From Gordonia oryzae (lineage in GTDB: Bacteria > Actinomycetota > Actinomycetes > Mycobacteriales > Mycobacteriaceae), in contig NZ_RKMH01000003.1 of the NCBI RefSeq assembly GCF_003797185.1, forward strand, positions 124,001-188,000: a stretch of 64,000 bases of DNA. Reading direction: 5' to 3'. The position numbers were made by a program, and so were the translations under genes. Positions 45,500 to 56,188 of this stretch are shown one piece after another. The notes beneath the pieces were generated by a model. The model was given only the letters and a program-made list of their open reading frames with translations, searched no databases and was not told the DNA's origin. The first letter of the stretch is position 1. Each line of letters starts with the position of its first letter.

Positions 45500-47088
45500 A
45501 CCCCCTCCACCACCCAGCCGCCGGAGCGGTAGCACAGCAGCAACGCCCGGGAGTCGTCGAGCAGCACCTGTGCGCGGGCACTGATCGCCTCATGCCCCGA
45601 TTCCGGACCGGCAGGTTCCAGACCGACCGGCCACGGCCCGGCCCACCACCGCACCTCCCATCCCTGTCGGGAGTGCTCGGGCATCCGGACCATCGTCGGT
45701 TCGGCGGTGAACGCGCCTCGCGGGGTGACCTGCACCGGCTCTCCCGCGGGATCGATCACCTCGACCGGCGCGTCGGACGACATCGCCGGTGCCGGTTGGG
45801 GCAGGCGGCCCGGCCAGGGCGCCTCCGGATCACCCCCGGGCACTGGGTCTTCGCCGAGAGTGATCATCGAGATCTGTTCGGCGGGACCGCGTCCACCGCT
45901 GAGCACGGGTATGCGCACCGCATCGCCGCCGAGCAGGCCCTGCACCCGCTCCATGCTGCGGCGCGCTCGTTCGGTCAGTTCCGGTTCGCCGGGCAGCCCG
46001 GCACCGGTCAACGCGTGCTGCAGCATTCCCGCGTCGACGACCTCGACGGGCACCAACCGTAGGACCGCGATCGGTGAATCCGGCCGCGCGTCGCCGGAAC
46101 CCCGGGTACGACCGCTGGTCATCCATCCCTCGAGTTGCCAGCGGATACGGTCGGCGGTCGCCGACGCGGTGAGCGGTTGGGCACATCGCCAGGTTCGCGA
46201 ATGACGCTGTCCGCGTTCGGTGATCGCTTCCACTGTCAACTTGGTGCAGGCCACCGACGCACCGACGAGACGCCGGTGCAGCAGTTCGGCGATCCGGCGG
46301 CCGGCGAAGGCCGCCGCGTCGATTCGATCGATCAGCGGGTCGCAGGGGTACTCGATCACCAGGTCTTCCGGTAGCGCCTGCGTCGAGGGGGGACGGCCCG
46401 GCTGAGCGGTGGCCTGCCGATGTGCGATGACCGCGTCGGCGTCGAATCTCGTGGCGACGTCGGACGCCGCCATCGCGGCGAACGCCCCGATGGTCCGTAG
46501 GCCGAGCCTGCGAAGAAGATCGACCAACTCGGTGCGGCCGGGCCCGCACAGGGAGGGTTCGGCCGCGAGGTCGGCGATCGGCCGATCCGCCAAGTGCTCA
46601 CGATCTCCGCCGGGCGGCACACTGTGTCCGGTGCGCGCGGCAAGAACCGCGGTGAACAGTTCGTCGGCGACGCCGACCTGTGACTCCACTCCGCAGGCGG
46701 AAACCCGGTCGATGAGTTCCTCGGCGAGTTCGGCCTCTCCCCCGAACACCCGCGCCGCGCCCGATAGCCGCAGGACCACCAACCCAGGCCGCACCACCTC
46801 CATTGCCGGGACCAGGTCGGCGACCGCGGCGGCCACCGGCTCGAACAACCGGCCGTCTCGATGTCCGTCGGCGGCGACGACGGTCATCTCCGGACACACC
46901 GATTGCGCCTGCCGTTTACGCATCCCCCGTCGAACCCCGAGCGCCCGTGCCGGGGCCGAGCAGGCGATCACACGATTGGCGTGCAGCACCGCCACCGGGT
47001 GTCGGGGCGGCAGATCGGCATCGGCGGCAGCTGCCGTGGCGGGCCAGTCCGGACACCACAGCGCCAGTACTCGCGCCTGCGCGGCCAT
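45490..47088 (-). CDS. imuB: Y-family polymerase-like mutasome subunit
   Basis: Adapter of the SOS mutasome, 532 residues, with Y-family polymerase architecture but without the catalytic acids. Where DinB has SIDE-like text, this reads RPGLVVLRLSGAARVFGG (about 100-117), and the N-terminal motif is ALWCPDWPATAA. ImuB proteins are known to be catalytically inactive and to bridge DnaE2, ImuA' and the beta clamp. In the region where the M. tuberculosis protein has its QLPLWG clamp motif, the text here is QHALTG (357-362). ATG 47088 shares one base with the imuA' stop. It converges on the pseudogene at 45499. Confidence 0.92.
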   Translation of the reverse strand: MAAQARVLALWCPDWPATAAAADADLPPRHPVAVLHANRVIACSAPARALGVRRGMRKRQAQSVCPEMTVVAADGHRDGRLFEPVAAAVADLVPAMEVVRPGLVVLRLSGAARVFGGEAELAEELIDRVSACGVESQVGVADELFTAVLAARTGHSVPPGGDREHLADRPIADLAAEPSLCGPGRTELVDLLRRLGLRTIGAFAAMAASDVATRFDADAVIAHRQATAQPGRPPSTQALPEDLVIEYPCDPLIDRIDAAAFAGRRIAELLHRRLVGASVACTKLTVEAITERGQRHSRTWRCAQPLTASATADRIRWQLEGWMTSGRTRGSGDARPDSPIAVLRLVPVEVVDAGMLQHALTGAGLPGEPELTERARRSMERVQGLLGGDAVRIPVLSGGRGPAEQISMITLGEDPVPGGDPEAPWPGRLPQPAPAMSSDAPVEVIDPAGEPVQVTPRGAFTAEPTMVRMPEHSRQGWEVRWWAGPWPVGLEPAGPESGHEAISARAQVLLDDSRALLLCYRSGGWVVEGVYD

Positions 47089-47909
47089 CAGTTGGCCACC
47101 GCGCCCGGCGCGTCGGTGGCCACCGACACCGACGGCGCCACCCGTCGGATATGTACCGCGTTGTCGCCGAATCCCCCTGCGGTGACGTCGATCTCGGCAG
47201 AACGTCGGCGGTGGTCGCGACCACCGACGACGACCTGGAGCCGCATGCCACCGACCCGTCCGTAGCCCCGATGGGCACCGGCAAGATCGGCGGCCTCCGG
47301 GCCGTGTCGATAACCGACCACCCGCGCATCCATTCTGGTGTGGACGCCGGGCCAGTCGCCGTCGACGACCACCAGCGACGAACCCTGTTGCCGCGCACGG
47401 CCCCCGACCACTCGGCTCCGCGAGGGTGCGACGGTGATCCCGCCCAGCCCCACCACGACCACGTCCATGCCATCGAGGAGCACCGCGGCCACTTCCACCG
47501 GGTCGATACCCGGGTCGGGGACCACCACGATCCGACGCAGATCGGCGCCCATCTCCACCGCGGCGAGCAGATTCAGGCGCGGCATCCCGACGATGCCCAC
47601 CTGGTGTCCCGCGTGCGTAAGAGTGGCGATCATCGCCATCAGCAGCGACCGCGCACCCCGGTAGCCAACCACCGTGCCCCGGGCGATCCCGTGCTGTCCT
47701 GAGCTCGGGTCATTCCCGATTCCGCTGCGGGGCAACAGGTCCGCGATGGCTTCCGGTAGGGCGAATACCTCGACCGGCCCCGGTTGTACCGAGCGCCTGT
47801 CGGGCATCCCCGACATCACCGCCATCTTTCGGCGCAGGGAGTCGAGGGTGTCGGTATCCGCACGTCCCGACCCTTCTCGCCCACCCCGATCCAGTGGCAC
47901 CACACTCAT
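47088..47909 (-). CDS. imuA': RecA-like mutasome accessory protein
   Basis: Protein of 273 residues needed with ImuB and DnaE2 for damage-induced mutagenesis in mycobacteria. It has a LESLRRKM-like start (LDSLRRKMAVMSG, about 22-34), a RecA-fold core with no intact Walker A, and the hydrophobic strands MDVVVVGLGGITVAP and SSLVVVDGDWPGVHTRMDARVVGYR. ATG 47909 is chosen as the first Met before the conserved part; the open frame further upstream covers promoter DNA. First gene of a two-gene operon with a LexA-like box 95 bp upstream. Confidence 0.88.
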   Translation of the reverse strand: MSVVPLDRGGREGSGRADTDTLDSLRRKMAVMSGMPDRRSVQPGPVEVFALPEAIADLLPRSGIGNDPSSGQHGIARGTVVGYRGARSLLMAMIATLTHAGHQVGIVGMPRLNLLAAVEMGADLRRIVVVPDPGIDPVEVAAVLLDGMDVVVVGLGGITVAPSRSRVVGGRARQQGSSLVVVDGDWPGVHTRMDARVVGYRHGPEAADLAGAHRGYGRVGGMRLQVVVGGRDHRRRSAEIDVTAGGFGDNAVHIRRVAPSVSVATDAPGAVAN

Positions 47910-48003
47910 GACACACCCCTTCCGGCCAGCGCACACAATGCTCGGCGGGCCGGGAAGTGCCACACCATCGCGTCCCATCCGACTCGGGGAAGCACCCCGT
48001 GGA

Positions 48004-48019
48004 TCGAATGTTTTTTCGA
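48004..48019. promoter_or_regulatory. lexA box: LexA (SOS) box upstream of imuA'-imuB
   Basis: TCGAATGTTTTTTCGA fits TCGAAC-N4-GTTCGA at 10 of 12 fixed positions. It lies 95 bp before the imuA' start and 134 bp from the convergent-side end of the radical SAM gene, in a 243-bp gap that holds nothing else I recognise. Confidence 0.75.
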
Positions 48020-48152
48020 TGTCCCGATCGTACGACGCGGCTCCGACAGTCCGCAACCGCGCAGGTCGGCCGAGCTTCTTGCCGAAGAAATCAAGACCTT
48101 CCCCAGGGAAATCCTCCCGAGAACGACCGGGCACCCCGGCAGAACGCGCGAC

Positions 48153-49190
48153 TCAGAATAACGTGAGCGCTTGTGCCAGTTCGGGTTCGGCCACCAGATC
48201 GTCGACCCCGGAATGCTGTTCCGGGTGCCCCAGACGTGAGCCCGACGACCCGGCCAACCCGTGACGCGCCGCCATCGGCCGCATCCGTTCCCGCAGCCAT
48301 GACGAATACTCCGGGGTGACGTAGGCGCCCCGCCCGTAGAGCGTGCGATATCGGCGGATGAGCGCCGGGTGATGTTCGGCGAGCCAGGTCAGAAACCACT
48401 GCTTGGTGGCACCGCGCAGATGCATCGGGATGACGGTGACACCCGACGCCCCGACCTCAGCGAGCGAGGCGAGCAGCGCGTCGAGGTGCGCGCTGGAGTC
48501 GGTCAGGTACGGGATCACCGGGGCAACCATGACGTGCGGGGCAAACCCGGCCTCGGCGATGTCGCGGATCAGTGCCAGCCGCGCCGCGGGCGACGGCGTC
48601 CCCGGTTCGATCTGCTTCTGCAGCTCGACATCATGAAAGGCCAGCGAGATGCTCAGCGACACCGGCACCTGCCCGGCGGCCTGACGCAGCAAGGGCAGAT
48701 CGCGCCGTAGCAGTGTGCCCTTGGTGAGGATCGAGAAGGGCGTGGCCGATTCCGTCAGCGCCGAGATCACGCCGGGCATCAGCCGATAGCGGCCCTCGGC
48801 GCGCTGATAGGGGTCGGTGTTGGTGCCCAGCGCCACCGGTTCCCGACGCCAGGACCGACGCCGCAATTCCTTGCGCAACAGCGCGGCCACGTTGAGTTTG
48901 ACCACGACCTGCGAGTCGAAGTCCCGGCCTGCGTCGAGCTCGAGGTATTCATGAGTGGGCCGGGCGAAGCAGTACCGACAGGCATGGGTGCACCCTCGAA
49001 AGGTGTTGACCGTGTAGGTGAACGGCAACCCGGACTGCTCGGGCACCCGGTTGAGCGCGCTCTTGGCGAGGACCTCATGAAAGGTGATGCCTTCAAACTC
49101 CGGGGTCTGCACCGATCGCACCAGCCCCGCCCGACCCAAACCCGGCAGGGCACCATCGTCGGCTTCGACAGCCTGCTCGGACCAACGCAT
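48153..49190 (-). CDS. radical SAM protein of the Rv2578c family
   Basis: Protein of 345 residues with the radical SAM cluster motif CTHACRYCFARPTHEYLELD (about 71-90), the preceding FTYTVNTFRG and VALGTNTDPYQRAEGRYRLMPG further on. The family (SPL-like/Rv2578c) is widespread in actinobacteria and resembles spore photoproduct lyase-like and DNA-repair radical SAM enzymes, but its reaction is unknown to me. ATG 49190 begins MRWSEQAVEADDGALPGLG, the usual family start. It lies just upstream of the SOS operon on the same strand, though imuA' has its own LexA box. Confidence 0.85.
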   Translation of the reverse strand: MRWSEQAVEADDGALPGLGRAGLVRSVQTPEFEGITFHEVLAKSALNRVPEQSGLPFTYTVNTFRGCTHACRYCFARPTHEYLELDAGRDFDSQVVVKLNVAALLRKELRRRSWRREPVALGTNTDPYQRAEGRYRLMPGVISALTESATPFSILTKGTLLRRDLPLLRQAAGQVPVSLSISLAFHDVELQKQIEPGTPSPAARLALIRDIAEAGFAPHVMVAPVIPYLTDSSAHLDALLASLAEVGASGVTVIPMHLRGATKQWFLTWLAEHHPALIRRYRTLYGRGAYVTPEYSSWLRERMRPMAARHGLAGSSGSRLGHPEQHSGVDDLVAEPELAQALTLF

Positions 49191-49315
49191 ACCCGGAGTC
49201 GAACACATGTGCTACACCATGTCAAGATGGCGGGCCGGTACCCACTCCCCTTTTCGACGGACAGCCCAGCTCACGCCGGGCGGTACGCCTGCGCGCCCCG
49301 GCTATCATCGCTGTC

Positions 49316-50587
49316 ATGCCCGCCGACGTCGACAGCCACCGGACACCCGGCCCCAATTTCTTGGTGGCCGGACGATATCGGCTCGTCTCGCGCATCGGCG
49401 GCGGTGGCATGGGCACGGTCTGGCTCGCCCGCGACCAACTCCTCGATCGCGAGGTGGCCGTCAAACAGGTCCTCTCCACCGAGGGATTATCGGAGGACTC
49501 CGCGGAAACCGTTCGGCAGCGTGCGATGCGCGAGGGCCGGATCGCAGCCCGACTGAGCCACCGCAACGCCATCGCCATGCACGACGTCGCCCTCGACGGC
49601 GGCGAGCCCTGGCTGGTGATGGAGTATCTGCCCTCACGCAGCGTCGCCCAAATCCTGCATGCCACCGGCACTCTCGAGGTCACTGAGGCCGCGAAGATCG
49701 GCGCACAGGTCGCCGACGCGATGGTCGAGGCGCACGCATCGGGAATCATCCACCGCGACATCAAACCCGGCAACGTCCTCATCGCCGAGGGCGGGCGTCA
49801 CGCCGGGCTGGTCAAGATCACCGACTTCGGCATCTCCCGCGCCAAGGACGATGTCACCCTCACCCAGACCGGCCTGATCACCGGCACCCCAGCCTATTTC
49901 GCACCCGAGGTCGCACGCGGCGACGAGCCGGCCGAGCCGTCGGATGTGTACTCTCTCGGTGCCACCATCTACACGATGGTCGAGGGCGAACCGCCGTACG
50001 GCGTCGATGACAACTCGCTGGTGATGTTGCATCGGGTGGCGCGTGCGCAGATCACTCCGATGAAGCGGGCCGGAGCACTCGAATCAGTGCTGTTGCGGAT
50101 GCTCGAGCCGAGCCCTCGGCGCCGCGTCTCGATGGCGCAGGCGCGTGACGAACTCGCCCGGATCGCCGCGGGTGAACACGGCTCTACCGAGCAGGTCCTG
50201 ACCGGCCTTGTCTCCCGATCCAACCTCGCGCGCAACACCCGGCCCCGTACGGCACCACCCGGACCACCACCGGCGTCGAGCACTTCACCCCGCAGTATTG
50301 CCTCGAATCCCGCTGCACCACAACACCATTACGATCCCACACGGGTGGCGACGCCCCCGCCCCACGATCTGGCCCGAGTACCCGGCTCGATGTCCCATCC
50401 CGGTGCTCAGCCACCGAGGCAGTATTCGCCGCGCTATCCGACGGCACCGTCCTACAGCAGCGCGATGCCGCCGCTCGGTCCACCCGCGCCGCACCGGCAG
50501 ACCTCGCCGGGTGTGCTTGCCGCGGTGGTGTTCTTGTTCTTCGTCGTCCTCGCCGCCATCATCGTGCTGGTGATCGCGATCGTCTGA
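49316..50587 (+). CDS. membrane Ser/Thr protein kinase (PknB-like kinase domain)
   Basis: Receptor-type kinase of 423 residues. The kinase domain (about 18-285) is complete: RIGGGGMGTVWLARD glycine loop, EVAVKQVL Lys, IIHRDIKPGNVLIAE catalytic loop, KITDFGISRAK DFG segment and TGTPAYFAPEVARG activation-loop end. A Pro/Ser/Thr-rich juxtamembrane stretch (about 300-395) leads to one C-terminal membrane span (about 398-420) with almost no extracytoplasmic part, so it has no visible sensor domain. ATG 49316 is the start. The neighbouring two-component genes suggest envelope signalling. Confidence 0.92.
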   Translation: MPADVDSHRTPGPNFLVAGRYRLVSRIGGGGMGTVWLARDQLLDREVAVKQVLSTEGLSEDSAETVRQRAMREGRIAARLSHRNAIAMHDVALDGGEPWLVMEYLPSRSVAQILHATGTLEVTEAAKIGAQVADAMVEAHASGIIHRDIKPGNVLIAEGGRHAGLVKITDFGISRAKDDVTLTQTGLITGTPAYFAPEVARGDEPAEPSDVYSLGATIYTMVEGEPPYGVDDNSLVMLHRVARAQITPMKRAGALESVLLRMLEPSPRRRVSMAQARDELARIAAGEHGSTEQVLTGLVSRSNLARNTRPRTAPPGPPPASSTSPRSIASNPAAPQHHYDPTRVATPPPHDLARVPGSMSHPGAQPPRQYSPRYPTAPSYSSAMPPLGPPAPHRQTSPGVLAAVVFLFFVVLAAIIVLVIAIV

Positions 50588-50638
50588 TCAGAGCACTCGT
50601 CCATCACGCATCTCGGCCGGATCCGGGCGAGGCACGGT

Positions 50639-51319
50639 TCACCCGATGTGACGGGTTGCCGCCCATCGGGTGAGCGCATTCCGGTTGGACTGCTGAGTCT
50701 TTCGGAGCACGTTGGAGGCGTGCGTCTCCACGGTCTTGATCGAGATGAACAGTTCTTCGGCGATCTCGCGGTAGGTGTATCCACGTGCGAGCAGCCGCAG
50801 GACCTCGAGTTCCCGTCGGGTCAGCGAGTCGAGTTCGGGGTCCAGTTGCGGCTCCGGCGTGGACGACTTGCCAGTGAAGGAGTCCAGCACGAATCCGGCC
50901 AGACGCGGGCTGAACACGGCGTCGCCCTCAGCGACCCGACGGACCGCGTCGGCGAGTTCGCTCCCGTCGATCGTCTTGGTCACGTAACCACGGGCACCGG
51001 CGCGGATCGTGGCGATCACGTCCTCGGCCGCATCGGACACCGACAACGCCAGGAACACCGGGGTATCGGCACCCAGCGCGTCGGTCACCCCACGCAGCAC
51101 CGCGACCCCACCACCGGCGGGCATGTGCACATCGAGTAGCACCACATCCGGTCGCAGACGGGTGATCCCGGCGATCGCCTCGGCGACCGTGCCCGCCTCG
51201 CCGGCGACCGTCAGACCGTCCTCGCCGGCGAGTTCGGCCCGTACCCCCGACCGGAACACGCCGTGATCATCGACGAGGAACACCCGGTAGTGCCCGTTCT
51301 GCGGCGCTTCGATGGTCAT
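50639..51319 (-). CDS. NarL/LuxR-type response regulator
   Basis: Regulator of 226 residues. The receiver domain (about 12-128) has acidic pocket VFLVDDHG, phospho-Asp in VVLLDVHMPAGGG and Lys in GYVTKTIDG. The C-terminal LuxR HTH (about 163-222) reads LTRRELEVLRLLARG and ISIKTVETHASNVLRKT. ATG 51319 overlaps the sensor kinase stop (ATGA), so kinase and regulator form one operon. Likely targets are the divergent PspC/LiaF-like genes. Confidence 0.94.
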   Translation of the reverse strand: MTIEAPQNGHYRVFLVDDHGVFRSGVRAELAGEDGLTVAGEAGTVAEAIAGITRLRPDVVLLDVHMPAGGGVAVLRGVTDALGADTPVFLALSVSDAAEDVIATIRAGARGYVTKTIDGSELADAVRRVAEGDAVFSPRLAGFVLDSFTGKSSTPEPQLDPELDSLTRRELEVLRLLARGYTYREIAEELFISIKTVETHASNVLRKTQQSNRNALTRWAATRHIG

Positions 51320-52758
51320 GATGCCTCTCCGTGGTCGGTACTCGGATCGTCGGTGGCGTGATGGTCGGTGGCGTGATGGTCGGTGCCGGAGTGGTCGGGG
51401 CCGGTGCGGTCGGAACCCGGGTGCCCCACGCCGCGCCGGCCAGGAGTGCCAACAATCGAGGGACCCTCACCGGAAATGGAGGTATCCGAATCCTTTTCGA
51501 GATCGGCCCCAGCCTTCTCGTCCTCGTGCGGGACGGAGCCCCCACGGGGCATGGTGACCCGCACATTGGTGCCACGCTCGGGCGCCGAGCGGATCGACAC
51601 CTGCCCGCCGACGCGCTCGGCGCGGGCCCGGATCGACCGTGCGATGCCCTGACGATCGCCGTCGACCCGGTCGGGATCGAAACCGACGCCGCGATCGCGC
51701 ACGTACACCTCGACCTCGTCGTCGCCGACCTCGAGGTAGACATCGATCTTGCGTTCACCGGAGTGCTTGGCCGCGTTGATCAGTGCCTCCCGGGTCACCC
51801 CGATCAGCGCGGGCCACCGTTTCGCGATCGACTTGTCGGTCTCCTCGTCGGGCCGCAGATCGCCGACCGTCACCACCTCGACCTCGATGCCGTAATGGTC
51901 TTCGATCTCGCCGGCCACGCTGGTCACTGCGGCAACCAGGGACCCACCGCGCTGCGCCGGGTCACCGAAGAGCCACGCTCGCAATTCTCGTTCCTGGCCG
52001 CGGGCCAGTCGTGCGACCTCCTCGGGCTTGGCGGCCTGCTTCTGGATGAGGGCCAGAGTCTGCAGCACCGAGTCGTGCAGGTGTGCGGCGATCTCCTCGC
52101 GTTCGGCATTGCGGATGCGCGCGGCCCGTTCTTCATTGAGGGCGCGCCACATTCGCATCCAGAGCGGTACCGTTAGCAACAGCACGCCCAGCAACGTCGC
52201 TCCGACCGCGAGGAGCGTCGTGCTCAGTCCGCCGAAGTTTCGGGTGCCGGCAAACACGATGACGACCAAGCCCCCGATCACCAGTACCGCGCCACCGGCC
52301 AGTCGTGTCCAGGTCAGGAGCGGACCGTGCGGGGGAGTACGCGCGGAGGTGTCGAATTCACGCCAGACCAGGCTCGCTCCGACTGCCACGAACACCAGGG
52401 GCACGAGATAGGTGGCGGGCGTACCGGATGCGGCGAAACCCACCACGCTCATCGCGACCAGCCCAATGAGCGCGAGTCCCCACGCCTGCCTGCGCTCGGC
52501 CGGGCCGGGAGCAGCGACGTCCTCGCCCGGCGGGCAGAAGAACCACAACAGTGCGTAGGCGAGCGCGCCCGCCCCGGCCATCGCGGTCAGTACGACGAAG
52601 ACGACACGGACCCGGAATGCGTCGACGCCGAGGTGATCGGCGACGCCGCCGGCGACGCCGCCGATCACGCGACCACCGCTGCGGCGCATCAGCCGCTGCG
52701 CACGCTCGACCTCGGTTGCCATGGCGTCGATATTTCCATGATCGTCGGTACCGGGCAT
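51316..52758 (-). CDS. PspC-domain sensor histidine kinase
   Basis: Membrane sensor of 480 residues. An N-terminal PspC domain (about 24-75, RRSGGRVIGGVAGGVADHLGV) with a span is followed by further spans (about 95-205) and a HisKA_3 helix with the phospho-His in IAAHLHDSVLQTLALIQKQ (about 238). The ATPase domain has N-box EALINAAKHSG and G-box VRDRGVGFDPD. The tail ends in DHHAT-type repeats. PspC fused to a NarL-type kinase is an actinobacterial envelope-stress design, functionally like LiaS. ATG 52758 starts the frame; ATG 52722 is an alternative. Confidence 0.92.
   Translation of the reverse strand: MPGTDDHGNIDAMATEVERAQRLMRRSGGRVIGGVAGGVADHLGVDAFRVRVVFVVLTAMAGAGALAYALLWFFCPPGEDVAAPGPAERRQAWGLALIGLVAMSVVGFAASGTPATYLVPLVFVAVGASLVWREFDTSARTPPHGPLLTWTRLAGGAVLVIGGLVVIVFAGTRNFGGLSTTLLAVGATLLGVLLLTVPLWMRMWRALNEERAARIRNAEREEIAAHLHDSVLQTLALIQKQAAKPEEVARLARGQERELRAWLFGDPAQRGGSLVAAVTSVAGEIEDHYGIEVEVVTVGDLRPDEETDKSIAKRWPALIGVTREALINAAKHSGERKIDVYLEVGDDEVEVYVRDRGVGFDPDRVDGDRQGIARSIRARAERVGGQVSIRSAPERGTNVRVTMPRGGSVPHEDEKAGADLEKDSDTSISGEGPSIVGTPGRRGVGHPGSDRTGPDHSGTDHHATDHHATDDPSTDHGEAS
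51351..51410. repeat. 15-bp tandem repeat at the sensor kinase 3' end
   Basis: Four consecutive 15-bp units (51351, 51366, 51381, 51396) share CGGTGGCGTGATGGT or a variant; the first two are identical. In the kinase frame they encode DHHAT, DHSGT and DRTGP pentapeptides, giving a His/Asp-rich C-terminus. Confidence 0.85.
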
Positions 52759-52885
52759 CAGGGTTCACCCCGGTACCGACCCCGAAGACCGCGACGTCGG
52801 CCGACGTCGGCGACGCGTCGACCCGGGCGGATCTCAGGGTCGGTCCCCGATGTGTGGTCGCGCCCAACCGAGCACGATGAGTGCC

Positions 52886-54235
52886 ATGGACACCACGCAG
52901 CTTCGGACGCAGCTCGAACGGCTCTGGACCACACGGCCCACCAGGCCGGCTTCTCCGCGCAGAATCGCCGGTGTGTGCACGGGCATCGGCGAGCGCTACC
53001 GTGTCGACCCGACGCTGGTGAAGGTGGCGTTCGTGGTGGCAGCCGTCTTCGGCGGCAGCGGGGTGCTCCTGTACCTCGCGGCATGGATCGCGTTTCCGTC
53101 CACCCCCCACGCACGCACAGACGCCATCGGCGGCGCCTCCCACGGGTGGCACAACAATCCGACGGTGATCCTGTGGGTGGTTGTCGTGATCGTCGTGTCG
53201 TCGGTGTTCTCGCGTGGCCCTTGGGGTTCGGGCGGAATCGTCGGCGGAATCCTGATGCTCATCGGATGGTGGTTGCTGTTCCTACGCACGCCCGAACCGA
53301 CAGATACCAGCGTGTCGACCGTCTCGGCGCCGGAACCGCCGCAACGATTCGTCCGCTGGGCCCCGCGCGCGGTACGAACCGGTGTGACAACCACGGCAAC
53401 CACGGCATCGGCGTCGGTACCCGGCGCACCGGGTGCGGTCGATCTGGCCAAGCCCACGGGGAGGGTCACCGCATCACCGACGAGCACCACAGCCCCGACT
53501 CCGGCCGCACCGACCGATGTCATCGAGGCCACACCCCCGTCCTGGGATCCGCTCGGGGCCGCCCGATTCGCCTGGGATCTCCCCGAACCCACCGCACCGG
53601 CTGGGCCACCGAGGCCGCCTGCCGCACACCGCCGATCTGCGCTCTCATTCATCGTGGTCGGCATTGCGGTCCTGGTGGTCGCAGGCGGGATCGCCGCCCA
53701 CGGACTCGGCGCCGACTGGTTCACCCTGCCACACGTGCTGTCCCTGGCGTTGGCCGTGATCGGAGCGGGCGTGCTGGTCAACGGGCTGCGTCGGCAATCC
53801 ACACACTCGCACCCAGGGGCGTTGATACCACTCGCGACCGGACTCTGTGCCGCGGTGATCGTGACCACGTTGCTCGCCGGCGTCGCCTCCGGTGACCACC
53901 GGCTCGGTATGCCCAGCGGCGGTGTCGGCAAACGGTACTGGAAACCGATGAGCGAGAGCGCCATCCGCGACGAGTACACACTGACCATGGGCAGCATGAC
54001 GCTCGATCTCCGAGCCGTCGACCTGACGACCGAGAAGACCGTACACCTGCGCGACGGAGTCGGCGAGATCGTCGTCGAGGTGCCCGCCGGGATGAACGTC
54101 CGGGCCGAATGCACAGCAGGCGTCGGCGACTATTCCTGCCCCGAGGGACTCGACGGCGGCAGCGACGGCACCTCCGGCCCCGTGCTCACCATCGACGCCC
54201 ACACCAATGTCGGCAGTGTGAAGGTGCAGCGATGA
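52886..54235 (+). CDS. PspC-domain membrane protein with LiaF-like C-terminal domain
   Basis: Protein of 449 residues. The PspC domain (about 24-80, RRIAGVCTGIGERYRVDPTLVK followed by a span) leads to further spans, a long Thr/Pro/Ala linker (about 145-225), more spans (about 255-345) and a C-terminal domain (about 370-449) with VHLRDGVGEIVVEVPAGMNVRAEC, like the LiaF/YvqF adhesin-like fold. LiaF proteins restrain a cognate LiaRS system, and a PspC-kinase/LuxR pair lies divergently here. ATG 52886 is used; ATG 52877 is possible. Its stop overlaps the next gene (ATGA). Confidence 0.82.
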   Translation: MDTTQLRTQLERLWTTRPTRPASPRRIAGVCTGIGERYRVDPTLVKVAFVVAAVFGGSGVLLYLAAWIAFPSTPHARTDAIGGASHGWHNNPTVILWVVVVIVVSSVFSRGPWGSGGIVGGILMLIGWWLLFLRTPEPTDTSVSTVSAPEPPQRFVRWAPRAVRTGVTTTATTASASVPGAPGAVDLAKPTGRVTASPTSTTAPTPAAPTDVIEATPPSWDPLGAARFAWDLPEPTAPAGPPRPPAAHRRSALSFIVVGIAVLVVAGGIAAHGLGADWFTLPHVLSLALAVIGAGVLVNGLRRQSTHSHPGALIPLATGLCAAVIVTTLLAGVASGDHRLGMPSGGVGKRYWKPMSESAIRDEYTLTMGSMTLDLRAVDLTTEKTVHLRDGVGEIVVEVPAGMNVRAECTAGVGDYSCPEGLDGGSDGTSGPVLTIDAHTNVGSVKVQR

Positions 54236-54525
54236 ACACCTCCGGCAACCCCTGGACAGGAGTCGATATGAAAAGCGCGACACCATCATTCGGCAATGGC
54301 GACCCCAGTGATACCGACCACGGCGACACCGTCCATACACCACAGCGTCGGGCCCCCGTGGTGGCGGTGATCGGGCTCGCTACCCTGCTGGTGGCCGGCT
54401 GGGGACTCGCCGACGGGCCAACGCTGCCCGACCCGGCGACCATCGGTTGGGCCCTCGTCGGGATCGCCGTCGCCGTCGGCACCCTGCTCATCGCGACCGG
54501 AGCGCGGTCGGCCCGGTCGCGCTGA
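54232..54525 (+). CDS. small two-span membrane protein, function unknown
   Basis: Protein of 97 residues: polar N-terminus (about 1-40), then hydrophobic spans at about 42-60 (VVAVIGLATLLVAGWGLA) and 70-90 (IGWALVGIAVAVGTLLIATG), ending ARSARSR. ATG 54232 overlaps the stop of the PspC/LiaF-like gene, so it is the second gene of that operon and probably part of the same stress response. I do not recognise a family. Confidence 0.7.
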   Translation: MNTSGNPWTGVDMKSATPSFGNGDPSDTDHGDTVHTPQRRAPVVAVIGLATLLVAGWGLADGPTLPDPATIGWALVGIAVAVGTLLIATGARSARSR

Positions 54526-54601
54526 AGGTCGGCGTGATACGGGTTTCACCGCAGCGCGGTACTCACCACCCGACGGCGCTCATCGACGCGGTACGGCGCG
54601 C

Positions 54602-56188
<1,587 letters not shown>

